From assembly GCF_001685415.1 (NCBI RefSeq), contig NZ_CP014989.1, positions 3,100,001 through 3,164,000 on the forward strand: a stretch of DNA of 64,000 nt, written 5' to 3'. Shown one piece after another: positions 16,522 to 23,220 of the stretch (position 1 is the first letter of the stretch; each line of letters begins with the position of its first letter). A program made the position numbers and the translations under genes. The notes beneath the pieces were generated by a model. That model had not been told where the DNA came from. It saw only the letters and a list, made by a program, of their open reading frames with translations, and ran no database searches. The stretch is from Serinicoccus hydrothermalis (lineage in GTDB: Bacteria > Actinomycetota > Actinomycetes > Actinomycetales > Dermatophilaceae).

Positions 16522-17457
16522 ATGTCCTCGCGCCCGGAGACGACCCAGGCACCCTCAGACGTGGAGGTGGAGCTGCTCGAGGGGACGCCCAGCATCGCGG
16601 CGGCCTTCGCCACCGGGATCGCCACCGGCCTGCGCCGACCGGGCGCACGCGGCGAGCTGCCACGGCGCCGGCTGGTGCTCACCGGCGTCACGCAGGACGT
16701 CGCTCGCCTCGCCGACTTCTGCGAGGTGACCGGCGGGCTGGTCGAGGACACCGTGCCCGCCACCTGGCTGCACGTCCTCACCTTCCCGCTGCAGGTCCGG
16801 CTGATGGCCTCACGCGACTTCCCCTTCCCGATGCTCGGGATGGTGCACGTCGCCAACCAGATGCGGGTGCACCGCCCGGTGCGCGTGGACGAGGAGCTGA
16901 CCCTGTCGTCCTGGGCCGACAGCCTCGCGCCCCACCGCAAGGGCAGCACGGTGGACCTCGTCGGCGAGGCGCGTGTCGGGGACGAGGTCGTCTGGGAGGG
17001 GCGCAGCACCTACCTAGTTCGCGGCGACAGCCCGCCGGGGACGTCCGCGCCGGAGCAGGAGCCCGGAGCCGCGGAGCAGCAGGCGCCCGACCCGGCGCAG
17101 GACGCGACGACGGCCCGGCAGGTCGCGCTGTGGCGGGTCCCCGCCGGCCAGGGGCGGGCCTACGCCCGCGTCGCGGGGGACGCCAACCCCATCCACCTCT
17201 CGGCGCTGTCCGCCAAGGCCTTCGGCTTCCCCCGCGCCATCGCGCACGGGATGTGGACGCACGCCCGGGTGCTGGCCGCGCTGCGGCGCCGGCTGCCGGA
17301 GCGGTATGCCGTGAGCGTCACCTTCGCCAAGCCGGTCCTGCTGCCCTCGGTCATCGTGCTGCGCCGCCTCGTCTCGTCGGGTCCGGGATCGTATGTCGTG
17401 ACCAACCGGGACGCCTCCCGGGTGCACCTGTCGATGCAGGTCACGGACCTGGACTGA
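16522..17457 (+). CDS. MaoC-type 3-hydroxyacyl thioester dehydratase, HtdX-like
   Basis: A 311-residue double hot-dog protein. The N-terminal half (about 50-170) is a MaoC-like fold without the catalytic motif. The C-terminal half has VAGDANPIHLSALSAKAFGF, containing the D-x-N-P-x-H hydratase 2 signature, and then AIAHGMWTHARVL. It would hydrate/dehydrate (R)-3-hydroxyacyl thioesters, feeding the FabG4-like reductase. The halves are joined by a Pro/Glu/Ala-rich linker. It is third in the operon, two bases after fabG. Similarity to Rv0241c is inferred from gene order, size and motifs. Confidence 0.87.
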   Translation: MSSRPETTQAPSDVEVELLEGTPSIAAAFATGIATGLRRPGARGELPRRRLVLTGVTQDVARLADFCEVTGGLVEDTVPATWLHVLTFPLQVRLMASRDFPFPMLGMVHVANQMRVHRPVRVDEELTLSSWADSLAPHRKGSTVDLVGEARVGDEVVWEGRSTYLVRGDSPPGTSAPEQEPGAAEQQAPDPAQDATTARQVALWRVPAGQGRAYARVAGDANPIHLSALSAKAFGFPRAIAHGMWTHARVLAALRRRLPERYAVSVTFAKPVLLPSVIVLRRLVSSGPGSYVVTNRDASRVHLSMQVTDLD

Positions 17458-17484
17458 GCACGTCGTCGGGGCCGCTCGCTCGTT

Positions 17485-17514
17485 TTGGAATCGCCCGAGG
17501 GCCTCGTGTAAAGT
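17485..17514 (+). promoter_or_regulatory. Promoter of the tRNA-Thr/tRNA-Met/rpmG unit
   Basis: TTGGAA and TAAAGT are separated by 18 bases and lie 50 bases before tRNA-Thr. The sequence is a near-consensus housekeeping promoter in an otherwise GC-rich gap. Confidence 0.75.
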
Positions 17515-17563
17515 TGCATCTCGCTGCCTGCGGGGCCCGGCGCCCCGGCAGGACCCACAGCCC

Positions 17564-17636
17564 GCCCCTATAGCTCAGTCGGTAGAGCGTTTCCATGGTA
17601 AGGAAAAGGTCAACGGTTCGATTCCGTTTGGGGGCT
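17564..17636 (+). tRNA. tRNA-Thr (GGT)
   Basis: The cloverleaf has acceptor GCCCCTA paired to TGGGGGC, D-arm GCTC, anticodon loop ATGGTAA with GGT, T-loop TTCGATT and discriminator T. CCA is not encoded. The neighbours tRNA-Met and rpmG are its usual companions in actinobacteria. Confidence 0.95.
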
Positions 17637-17666
17637 CTGGTGTGCCGGCTCGGCCGGTCGCCGCGA

Positions 17667-17743
17667 GGCGGAGTAGCTCAGCTGGTTAGAGCGCACGACT
17701 CATAATCGTGAGGTCGCGGGATCGAGCCCCGCCTCCGCTACCA
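17667..17743 (+). tRNA. tRNA-Met (CAT), elongator type
   Basis: Acceptor GGCGGAG pairs with CTCCGCT (one G-U pair). The anticodon stem CACGA/TCGTG carries loop CTCATAA with anticodon CAT, and the T-arm GCGGG/CCCGC is complete. The encoded 3' end is ACCA. The paired 1-72 position argues for the elongator rather than the initiator. Confidence 0.94.
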
Positions 17744-17802
17744 CGTACCTCGCCGGTACGCACCGCACAAGCACAGATCACCACCCGAGAGCAGGTTGCA
17801 CC

Positions 17803-17970
17803 GTGGCCAAGTCCACCGACGTCCGCCCCAAGATCACCATGGCGTGCACGGAGTGCAAGGAGCGCAACTACATCACCAAGAAGAACCGTCGGAACAACCC
17901 CGACCGGCTCGACATGGCGAAGTTCTGCCCGCGCTGCGGCAAGCACACCGCGCACCGCGAGACCCGCTGA
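17803..17970 (+). CDS. rpmG: 50S ribosomal protein L33, zinc-ribbon form
   Basis: This 55-residue protein begins at GTG 17803 ([21 protein letters not shown]) and ends AHRETR. Two C-x-x-C pairs (CTEC and CPRC) make it the zinc-binding C+ form of L33, a component of the 50S subunit near the E site. It follows tRNA-Thr and tRNA-Met and shares their promoter. In mycobacteria and streptomycetes the hadA/hadB-like genes follow directly; here about 4.3 kb of other DNA intervenes. Confidence 0.96.
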   Translation: MAKSTDVRPKITMACTECKERNYITKKNRRNNPDRLDMAKFCPRCGKHTAHRETR

Positions 17971-17990
17971 CGCACCGCGCCAGCCACGAC

Positions 17991-18029
17991 CGGGCCGTCA
18001 CCCCTGCGGGGTGGCGGCCTTCGTCATAC
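17991..18029 (+). repeat. Left copy of an imperfect 38-39 bp direct repeat (island boundary)
   Basis: This copy contains the rpmG terminator. Blocks CGGGCC, TCA, CCTGCGGGGTGG and GCCTTCGTCAT recur in the same order at 22282-22319, directly before the hadA-like gene. The pair brackets the lower-GC peptide operon. Confidence 0.6.
17993..18019. terminator. rpmG terminator hairpin
   Basis: A 12-bp stem (17993-18004 with 18008-18019, one G-U pair) has the tight loop TGC. It lies 22 bases after the rpmG stop and 15 bases before the end of the convergent permease gene, so it can serve both. Confidence 0.85.
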
Positions 18030-18033
18030 CTCC

Positions 18034-19158
18034 CTACTCACGCAGGTCAAGGGTCACGCTCCGCATCGGTCGCAGGGTCGCGAGACCGGCGACCACCAGC
18101 GATACGGCGAACGCCACGAGCGCTCCCCGCGCTCCGTAGGCGAGAACCGCCGGCTGCAGGGGCCCGACGATCAGCGCCATCAGCAGGCATACCTGCATCG
18201 CCAGGATGGAACCACCTGCCATCCCTGTGAGGAACTCCACGACCCGCAGCACCCTGATCTCGGGCGCCCTCGCGCCCAGCGTGATCAGCAGCGCGTCCTC
18301 GCGCCGGCTCATCCACCAGCGCAGACCCACGAGGAGTCCCAGGGCTGCGCCGAGGAGCGCAGCGACGAGGAAAGGATGCCGTTGCTCCTGGCGCTGTTCT
18401 GGCGTCAGGTCGAGTGCTCCGTTCGCCAATCTCGGGCTCACCACGACGCCTTCTGTACCGCCAAGGAGCAACGGCAGCACGGACGCTACGGTGTCCTGAC
18501 TCGCTGGCGACGAACGGACGAAGCACCGGTCGACACCTCCGAGATCGGCGGACACCAGCAGCACATCCGTCGCGCGCTCGTCCCCGAGGACGGAGAGATC
18601 GGCTGCGTGGACCGGAGCCAATGGCGAGTCAAGATATGGAAGCAAAGCGGTCGTCGCAGGGTCTGTCTCAGGCCGCGCCTCTGTGAGCACGATCGCCCCA
18701 CCCGTGGTGCCGGTCTCAGTCGTACCTTCGGTAGGGGTGGGGCGGATCGCCACAGCTGGCGCTGCCGTGAAGAAGTCGACGACGCCGGGGGTGGCCAGTG
18801 TTGCGGCGAAGACGCTTCCTGGCCGCGAGGCCTCGACGAGCGGGACCGCAGCGCGCCTTGCTCCGAAGGCCCCTTCGACGCCAGACAGGGTGGCTAGGCC
18901 GTCGCAGGCCGCGCCGTCGATGACTCCGTCGTCCGAGGTGGAGACGATCAAGATGTGGCCGCCGCTGCTGATCCATCGTTGTTCCTGCTGGGTGATCGAG
19001 TGGGTCGGCAGAGCCTCTGCTAGGGCGGCCAGGACGAGGCAGGCCGCGCTGGCGATGCAGGTGACCAGCCCGTGGCGGTTCGCTGAGGACGATATGCGCA
19101 CCCCTTCGAGCAGGACCTCCTGCCAGCGCCACCCACGGTTCGACGTGCTCGTCCTCAT
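18034..19158 (-). CDS. FtsX/MacB-like ABC transporter permease
   Basis: A 374-residue membrane protein with one N-terminal helix (LVTCIASAACLVLAALAEAL), a large extracytoplasmic domain of about 200 residues and three C-terminal helices (FLVAALLGAALGLLVGLRWW; TGMAGGSILAMQVCLLMALIV; GALVAFAVSLVVAGLATL). This FtsX/MacB topology is used for mechanotransmission rather than channel transport. It is last in the six-gene peptide operon and overlaps the ATPase gene by four bases. It probably extrudes, or protects against, the secreted peptides encoded at the start. Codon use is less GC-rich than the flanks. Confidence 0.75.
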   Translation of the reverse strand: MRTSTSNRGWRWQEVLLEGVRISSSANRHGLVTCIASAACLVLAALAEALPTHSITQQEQRWISSGGHILIVSTSDDGVIDGAACDGLATLSGVEGAFGARRAAVPLVEASRPGSVFAATLATPGVVDFFTAAPAVAIRPTPTEGTTETGTTGGAIVLTEARPETDPATTALLPYLDSPLAPVHAADLSVLGDERATDVLLVSADLGGVDRCFVRSSPASQDTVASVLPLLLGGTEGVVVSPRLANGALDLTPEQRQEQRHPFLVAALLGAALGLLVGLRWWMSRREDALLITLGARAPEIRVLRVVEFLTGMAGGSILAMQVCLLMALIVGPLQPAVLAYGARGALVAFAVSLVVAGLATLRPMRSVTLDLRE

Positions 19159-19787
19159 GCCGGCCTGAGCCTTCCGTCGTCGAGGACGAGCGTTCGGTCG
19201 CAGGACGCCGCGACCTGCAGGTCGTGCGTGACCACCAGCAGGCCGGCTGTGTCGCGGACGGTTTGCATGGCTTCCATCACTTCTCGAGTGGTGTCCGCGT
19301 CGAGCTGGCCGGTGGGTTCGTCGGCAAGGATGAAGGAGGCCCCACTGATGGTCGCTCGGGCGACGGCCACGCGTTGCGCTTCGCCGCCGGACAAGGTGGC
19401 GGCTCTGGCGTGCAGGCGATCCGACAGGTTCAACGCGTTCAGAGCCATCCGGGCGCGTGCACGTGCCTCCTTCCAGGCCAGGCCTTGCTGGAGGCCGCCG
19501 AGAGCCACGTTGTCCTGTGCGGATCGGAACGTGAGGAGGCTGACGGTCTGGAGCACAAAGGCGACGTGGTGACGCGGTCCGTCCTGCCTGCCATCGTCCG
19601 TGCGGACTGTCGCCGAGCCTTCATCCGGTGAAAGAAGGCCACCGGCCACTTGCAGGACCGTCGACTTGCCGGATCCCGAGGGTCCCACCACAGCGACGGT
19701 CTCGCCCGCCTCCATCTCGAGGTCGATCCCCCGGAGTACGCGATGCCCGGTGAACGACTTCGTGACCCCCGTCAACGAGAGGTGCAT
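19155..19787 (-). CDS. ABC transporter ATPase, LolD/MacB type
   Basis: A compact 210-residue ATPase with Walker A GPSGSGKST, Q-loop VLQTVSLL, signature LSGGEAQRVAVARA, Walker B FILADEPTGQLD and switch histidine VVTHD. The LolD/MacB/FtsE subgroup works with FtsX-like permeases, as encoded next. Its start overlaps the end of the adaptor gene by 16 bases. In this operon it should power peptide export or self-protection. Confidence 0.9.
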   Translation of the reverse strand: MHLSLTGVTKSFTGHRVLRGIDLEMEAGETVAVVGPSGSGKSTVLQVAGGLLSPDEGSATVRTDDGRQDGPRHHVAFVLQTVSLLTFRSAQDNVALGGLQQGLAWKEARARARMALNALNLSDRLHARAATLSGGEAQRVAVARATISGASFILADEPTGQLDADTTREVMEAMQTVRDTAGLLVVTHDLQVAASCDRTLVLDDGRLRPA

Positions 19788-20785
19788 GACAGCCCTGGCA
19801 TGAGCCGGCGTGCGTTGACCAGCACTGCATCGAGGTCGGTGTCCGCGGGAAGCCGTGTTCCGCCGGCGTCGCTGTCCACCGCGTCCACGCGCACGATTCT
19901 CTGTCCAGGCATCGCGACGACACAGGTCGCGCCGGTCGCGTCCGTCACCACCGAGGCCGATGGGACCACCAACGCAGGTTGTGGGTCGCGTGCACGGATC
20001 TCCCCGACGCCTTCGGTCCGGGGCAGGGCCTGCGCGATGCGTTGTGCCTCTTCAGGGTCTGTCACGGCCCATGCTTCCCGGTCGAGAGTCGCCTCCTCAC
20101 CTGCAGCCCGGAGCGTGAGAGGACCCTCCGCCAGCGCTGTTCGTGGGCGGGCGTCGATGCGTTCGACGACATCGGGGGTGCGGGCGACAGTCTGTCCGGG
20201 TGTCGTGATGGCACCTACGGCTACGACCCGTTCGACGAGGGACGTCGCAGGTTCGTGGGGAATCCACACCACCGAGGCGACACCGAAAGTCTGCCCCTGA
20301 CGCCCGTGCGCGGTATTCCACTCCTCCACAGCCGCGACGACCTCCTCTGTCATCGTGTCTCCCTCGACGTCGGCGCCCCCCTGAGCCAGGAATTGCACGA
20401 GCCGAGCGACGTCTGGTCCGGTATCGCCAGGCCCGAGGTCGCGGTGCAGTGGTGCCGACGCGGCCATCAGCACAACTGGAGTGTCGTCAAGAGCCAGCAG
20501 CGTTTCTCCCGACTCCAGACTGGCGCCGAGCTCGACGGACCAGGAGGTGATGGTCCCTCCACCTCGCAGGATCAGTTCAGGACCCGGTCGCGACACCACC
20601 TCGAGCGTCTGGCTGACGGTTGGGGAGACATCGTCTCGCTGCACGTGTACCACGACAGGTGCTGGAGCAGTGTCCGCTTCCAGCGGGCTCGAGGCAGTCA
20701 CAACGACCAGAGCCCAGATCCCGAGCCCGGTGCCGATCACGCCCAAGAGTGTGATGACACTCCATAGGGGCCGGGGCAACTTCAT
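19772..20785 (-). CDS. HlyD/MacA-like adaptor with a peptidoglycan-binding segment
   Basis: A 337-residue protein with an N-terminal signal anchor (LWSVITLLGVIGTGLGIWAL) and a lipoyl-like hairpin region (TITSWSVELGASLESGETLLAL). A putative peptidoglycan-binding repeat follows (LGPGDTGPDVARLVQFLAQGG, about residues 115-150), then a beta-barrel-like C-terminal part. In Gram-positive bacteria such proteins partner LolD-type ATPases and FtsX permeases. The ATG at 20785 overlaps the lipoprotein stop (ATGA), favouring it over the longer reading at 20812. A role guiding secreted peptide across the wall is inference. Confidence 0.7.
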   Translation of the reverse strand: MKLPRPLWSVITLLGVIGTGLGIWALVVVTASSPLEADTAPAPVVVHVQRDDVSPTVSQTLEVVSRPGPELILRGGGTITSWSVELGASLESGETLLALDDTPVVLMAASAPLHRDLGPGDTGPDVARLVQFLAQGGADVEGDTMTEEVVAAVEEWNTAHGRQGQTFGVASVVWIPHEPATSLVERVVAVGAITTPGQTVARTPDVVERIDARPRTALAEGPLTLRAAGEEATLDREAWAVTDPEEAQRIAQALPRTEGVGEIRARDPQPALVVPSASVVTDATGATCVVAMPGQRIVRVDAVDSDAGGTRLPADTDLDAVLVNARRLMPGLSCTSR

Positions 20786-21405
20786 GGGCCGAGTCCGGCC
20801 GCGACCAGACAATCAGTCCCGTCGTCGATCAACAGATCTGTCGCCTGACGTCGTAGGACCCAGGGCTCGGCGTCGGCCATCACGTCGAGGCCTGCTTCCT
20901 CCAGGCATGACACCAGCTCTTCACGAACCTGGTCGAGCTGGACATCGCGCGCCTCGCGTACCTGCGGCGAAGAGGTATAGATGGCCTCCATATACAGCGA
21001 GTGTGTCCTGAGGCACTCCTGCGCGAGAGCATCGGTCTGCTCGGCGGATCTTCCTTCTGACGAGGCGCCGTAGGCATAGTCGAGTCTGGGATATCCCTCG
21101 GACTCGTCGACGGTCGCATCGATGACGGGGATGTCCGCCGAACGCATACACGACAGGCTCCGGCCCACTGCCTCTTCCAGCTCTGGAAAAGTCAGTTCCC
21201 CCTGATCCTGCGCCGCTCTCAAGTCGCGCAACTGTGCGTCGGATGCGCCTTGCTCTGATGCCCTCTCCAAGGCTGACTCCACAACTTGATCCCATGCAGG
21301 AGGTGGTTCGTACCTCTCTTCAGGTGGCGTTTGGCATCCGGTGAGGACGACACCTACGGTCAGCATGGCGGCAGGGACACCTTCACGCATTCGAGTCCTT
21401 ACCAT
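20782..21405 (-). CDS. Secreted lipoprotein of the peptide operon
   Basis: A 207-residue lipoprotein: the signal sequence ends in VGVVLTGCQT, a good lipobox with Cys near residue 24. The mature part is acidic with four cysteines (SCMRS, QECLR, SCLEE and TDCLV), possibly two disulfides. I do not recognise the family. It starts inside the end of the peptide gene and overlaps the adaptor start by four bases. Position between the peptide genes and the export genes suits an immunity or docking lipoprotein, but this is inference. The ATG at 21390 is an alternative start. Confidence 0.7.
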   Translation of the reverse strand: MVRTRMREGVPAAMLTVGVVLTGCQTPPEERYEPPPAWDQVVESALERASEQGASDAQLRDLRAAQDQGELTFPELEEAVGRSLSCMRSADIPVIDATVDESEGYPRLDYAYGASSEGRSAEQTDALAQECLRTHSLYMEAIYTSSPQVREARDVQLDQVREELVSCLEEAGLDVMADAEPWVLRRQATDLLIDDGTDCLVAAGLGP

Positions 21406-21719
21406 CCCCTCGCCCTTACATCGTAGAGAACTGCATTGGGAACCGTTCTGTAGTAGTTGTCAGATCCGCCAAACCAGGGTGTCCAGTAGTTGACATTTGA
21501 CCAGTAAGGGTCGTAAGCATGGCGAACAGAGACGTAGTCGCAGTTGTCACCCAGGTCATGCACCTCGGCCGAATCTCCTACCTGGCGTGACCACATGCTG
21601 CACTCATCGGAGGCGCTGGCGGGATTCACCATCACTGCCGTCGTCGCAAACAATCCTGCGATGGCAGCGAGGCCGAACCACCGTCGGCCAGACCGTCTAC
21701 CTGTCGAGGATGATGCCAT
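21399..21719 (-). CDS. Small secreted bacteriocin-like peptide (paralogue A)
   Basis: A 106-residue precursor. A charged N-terminus (TGRRSGRRW) and hydrophobic core end in VNPASA, giving likely signal cleavage before SDECSMW and a mature peptide of about 70 residues. It has two cysteines 20 apart and an aromatic core VSVRHAYDPYWSNVNYW, rich in Trp and Tyr. The upstream gene encodes a clear paralogue with the same two cysteines and VRH-YDP-WS-N pattern. Size, Sec signal, aromatic content and a dedicated ABC system recall lactococcin 972-type bacteriocins. I cannot show homology to that family. The ATG overlaps the stop of paralogue B. Confidence 0.65.
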   Translation of the reverse strand: MASSSTGRRSGRRWFGLAAIAGLFATTAVMVNPASASDECSMWSRQVGDSAEVHDLGDNCDYVSVRHAYDPYWSNVNYWTPWFGGSDNYYRTVPNAVLYDVRARGW

Positions 21720-22007
21720 CAGAACGTCACCTCGTGAAAGCGCAGTTCGGGCGATGGGCGAGTGTATCCAGGCTCTCCCCAATCGCCAACCACCCAATTG
21801 GTATAGAAATTGTGGCTGCTCCACGCGGGATCATAGTGATGTCTGACGAAGACCGGCGAGCACAGTCCGACGGGAACGGCCCATGCGTAGTCGCCGGCCG
21901 TCGTGTGTTGTGATTTTGCTTCACATGCCTGAGCGGGAATCGCGGTGGCTAGTATCCCCCCCCGCTGCCAGTCCGACGATGGAGAAGAGCGCAAAGTGTC
22001 GTTTCAT
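21719..22007 (-). pseudogene. Small secreted bacteriocin-like peptide (paralogue B), frameshifted at a G8 run
   Basis: A textbook Shine-Dalgarno (AGGAGG) precedes the ATG at 22007, opening MKRHFALFSIVGLAAGG. A run of eight G on the minus strand (21956-21963) then throws the reading out of frame to a stop at 21921. Removing one G, or adding two, would join this to ILATAIPAQACEAKSQ. That gives a 95-residue precursor with a perfect signal peptide (cleavage after AQA) and a mature peptide paralogous to A, with two Cys and VRHHYDPAWSSHNFY. It is therefore either phase-variable, recently inactivated, or a homopolymer sequencing error. It is first in the operon. Confidence 0.7.
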
Positions 22008-22023
22008 GAAGAAACCTCCTAGG

Positions 22024-22049
22024 TATTCTTAGGCGATCATGGATGATCG
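22024..22049 (-). promoter_or_regulatory. Candidate operator and -10 of the peptide operon
   Basis: The inverted repeat CGATCAT-GG-ATGATCG (22034-22049) lies just upstream of a minus-strand AT-rich TAAGAAT. Both precede the AGGAGG of the first peptide gene. Placement at the -35 region suits a dimeric regulator. No regulator gene is in the operon. Confidence 0.45.
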
Positions 22050-22281
22050 AGGGTGTCAAGCGGGGTCGACGCCAGACGTCGGGAGTTCCTGCGCTCCCGC
22101 TGCGACTTGACGAGAAGTTGCGTCCCGGCGGCGGTGTGGCCACGCCCGTGCCCGATGACTCGAGTGTCGTCCGGGCGCAGCTTCCGCTCCGCGCGGGCAG
22201 CGTGATGGTGCGCGCCCTGATCGCTGGAATGCTTGCGATCGTGAACTACGCGGGTCCCGACGCAGCCGCGCTCGACATGCG
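22050..22281. other. Non-coding stretch upstream of the peptide operon
   Basis: About 230 bases between the operator and the right repeat. The open frames here show no family motif or plausible start and do not extend past the repeat. I see no RNA gene or transposase remnant I can name. It may hold the distal promoter region of the operon or decayed DNA from the insertion. Confidence 0.4.
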
Positions 22282-22319
22282 CGGGCCATCAGCCTGCGGG
22301 GTGGAGCCTTCGTCATGCC
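22282..22319 (+). repeat. Right copy of the imperfect direct repeat (island boundary)
   Basis: This copy matches the rpmG terminator segment at 17991-18029 in about 34 of 39 aligned positions, but has lost pairing and no longer forms a good hairpin. It ends 50 bases before the hadA-like start, where the terminator would sit if rpmG and hadA were adjacent. Confidence 0.6.
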
Positions 22320-22369
22320 CGCCCTTCCCACTCGGTCCCGCAGGGGCAGGGCATCGCTAGGCTGGAGGT

Positions 22370-22816
22370 ATGTCCGTCAACCCAGACTTCGCCGGGCGGG
22401 AGTACCCCCCGGCCGGCCCGTTCGAGGTGACCGCCGACCAGATCACCGCCTTCGCCGACGCGGTCGGCGCGACCGGGGCCGCGCACCGTGACCCGGCCGC
22501 CGCGCAGGACCTGGGGTATGCCGACGTCGTGGCACCTCCGACATTCGCCGTCCGCCTCGCGCAGCAGTGCGAGGCGCAACTGGTCCAGGACCCGCAGGCC
22601 GGGATCGACTTCTCCCGGGTCGTCCACGGGCAGGAGGGCTTCGTCCACCACCGGCCGATCGTCGCCGGCGACGCGCTGACCGGCACGCTGCACGTCGACA
22701 CCATCCGCGAGGCGGGAGGGCACGGCATGGTCGCCACCCGGGTCGAGCTCACCGACGCCCAGGGCGGCGCGGTGACCACCGTGACCTCGACCATCGTCGT
22801 CCGGGGGGAGGGCTGA
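22370..22816 (+). CDS. MaoC-type dehydratase, HadA-like subunit
   Basis: A 148-residue hot-dog protein of the FAS1-like dehydratase N-terminal family: FEVTADQITAFADAVGA, then APPTFAVRLAQQ and VHGQEGFVHHRPIVAGDALTG. In mycobacteria HadA is the substrate-binding partner of catalytic HadB in the (R)-3-hydroxyacyl-ACP dehydratase of FAS-II. The next gene encodes the catalytic partner with a four-base overlap. TAGGCT six bases before the ATG suggests a leaderless mRNA; the GGAGG is too close to be ideal. Whether this organism uses the pair for FAS-II or another pathway is uncertain. Confidence 0.87.
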   Translation: MSVNPDFAGREYPPAGPFEVTADQITAFADAVGATGAAHRDPAAAQDLGYADVVAPPTFAVRLAQQCEAQLVQDPQAGIDFSRVVHGQEGFVHHRPIVAGDALTGTLHVDTIREAGGHGMVATRVELTDAQGGAVTTVTSTIVVRGEG

Positions 22817-23220
22817 TGAGCGACCTGACCCGCACCGTCACCGTCGACCGGGACCTGCTCGTCGCGTATGCCGCGGCCTCCGGCGACCAGAACCCCATCC
22901 ACCAGGACGCCGAGGTCGCGCGCTCGGTCGGCCTGCCCGACGTCATCGCCCACGGCATGTGGACGATGGGGGCGGCGCTCGAGCTCGTCACGGACCACGT
23001 CGGGGGCGATCCCGGCCGCATCCTGTCCTGCCAGACCCGTTTCACCGGCATGGTCGTCGTGCCCGAGGGCAGATCAGTCGAGGTGCTCGTCGAGGGCGTG
23101 GTGACGAAGACCGACCCCGAGGCGGGCACCGAGACTCTCGAGCTCACCGCCACCTGCGCCGGCGAGAAGGTGCTGGGCCGCTGCCAGGCCGTCGTGCGCA
23201 CGGGCGGTGCCGACGCGTGA
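22816..23220 (+). CDS. MaoC-type dehydratase, HadB-like catalytic subunit
   Basis: A 134-residue hot-dog dehydratase with the hydratase 2 motif AAASGDQNPIHQD (Asp and His catalytic pair, residues about 21-33), then DVIAHGMWTMGAALELV and LSCQTRFTGMVVVPEG. It is expected to dehydrate (R)-3-hydroxyacyl thioesters as a dimer with the upstream HadA-like protein. Its start overlaps that gene's stop (TGATGA), and murB begins inside its own stop, so all three form one coupled operon. Confidence 0.9.
   Translation: MSDLTRTVTVDRDLLVAYAAASGDQNPIHQDAEVARSVGLPDVIAHGMWTMGAALELVTDHVGGDPGRILSCQTRFTGMVVVPEGRSVEVLVEGVVTKTDPEAGTETLELTATCAGEKVLGRCQAVVRTGGADA

Noticed and set aside
17971-18033. tRNA-linked integrase attachment site next to tRNA-Met
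   Set aside because: The duplicated sequence is the rpmG terminator, not a tRNA 3' end, and no integrase gene lies nearby.
22043-22360. 105-codon frame upstream of the hadA-like gene
   Set aside because: It runs through the direct repeat and the putative promoter, has no ribosome site, and shows no recognisable motif.
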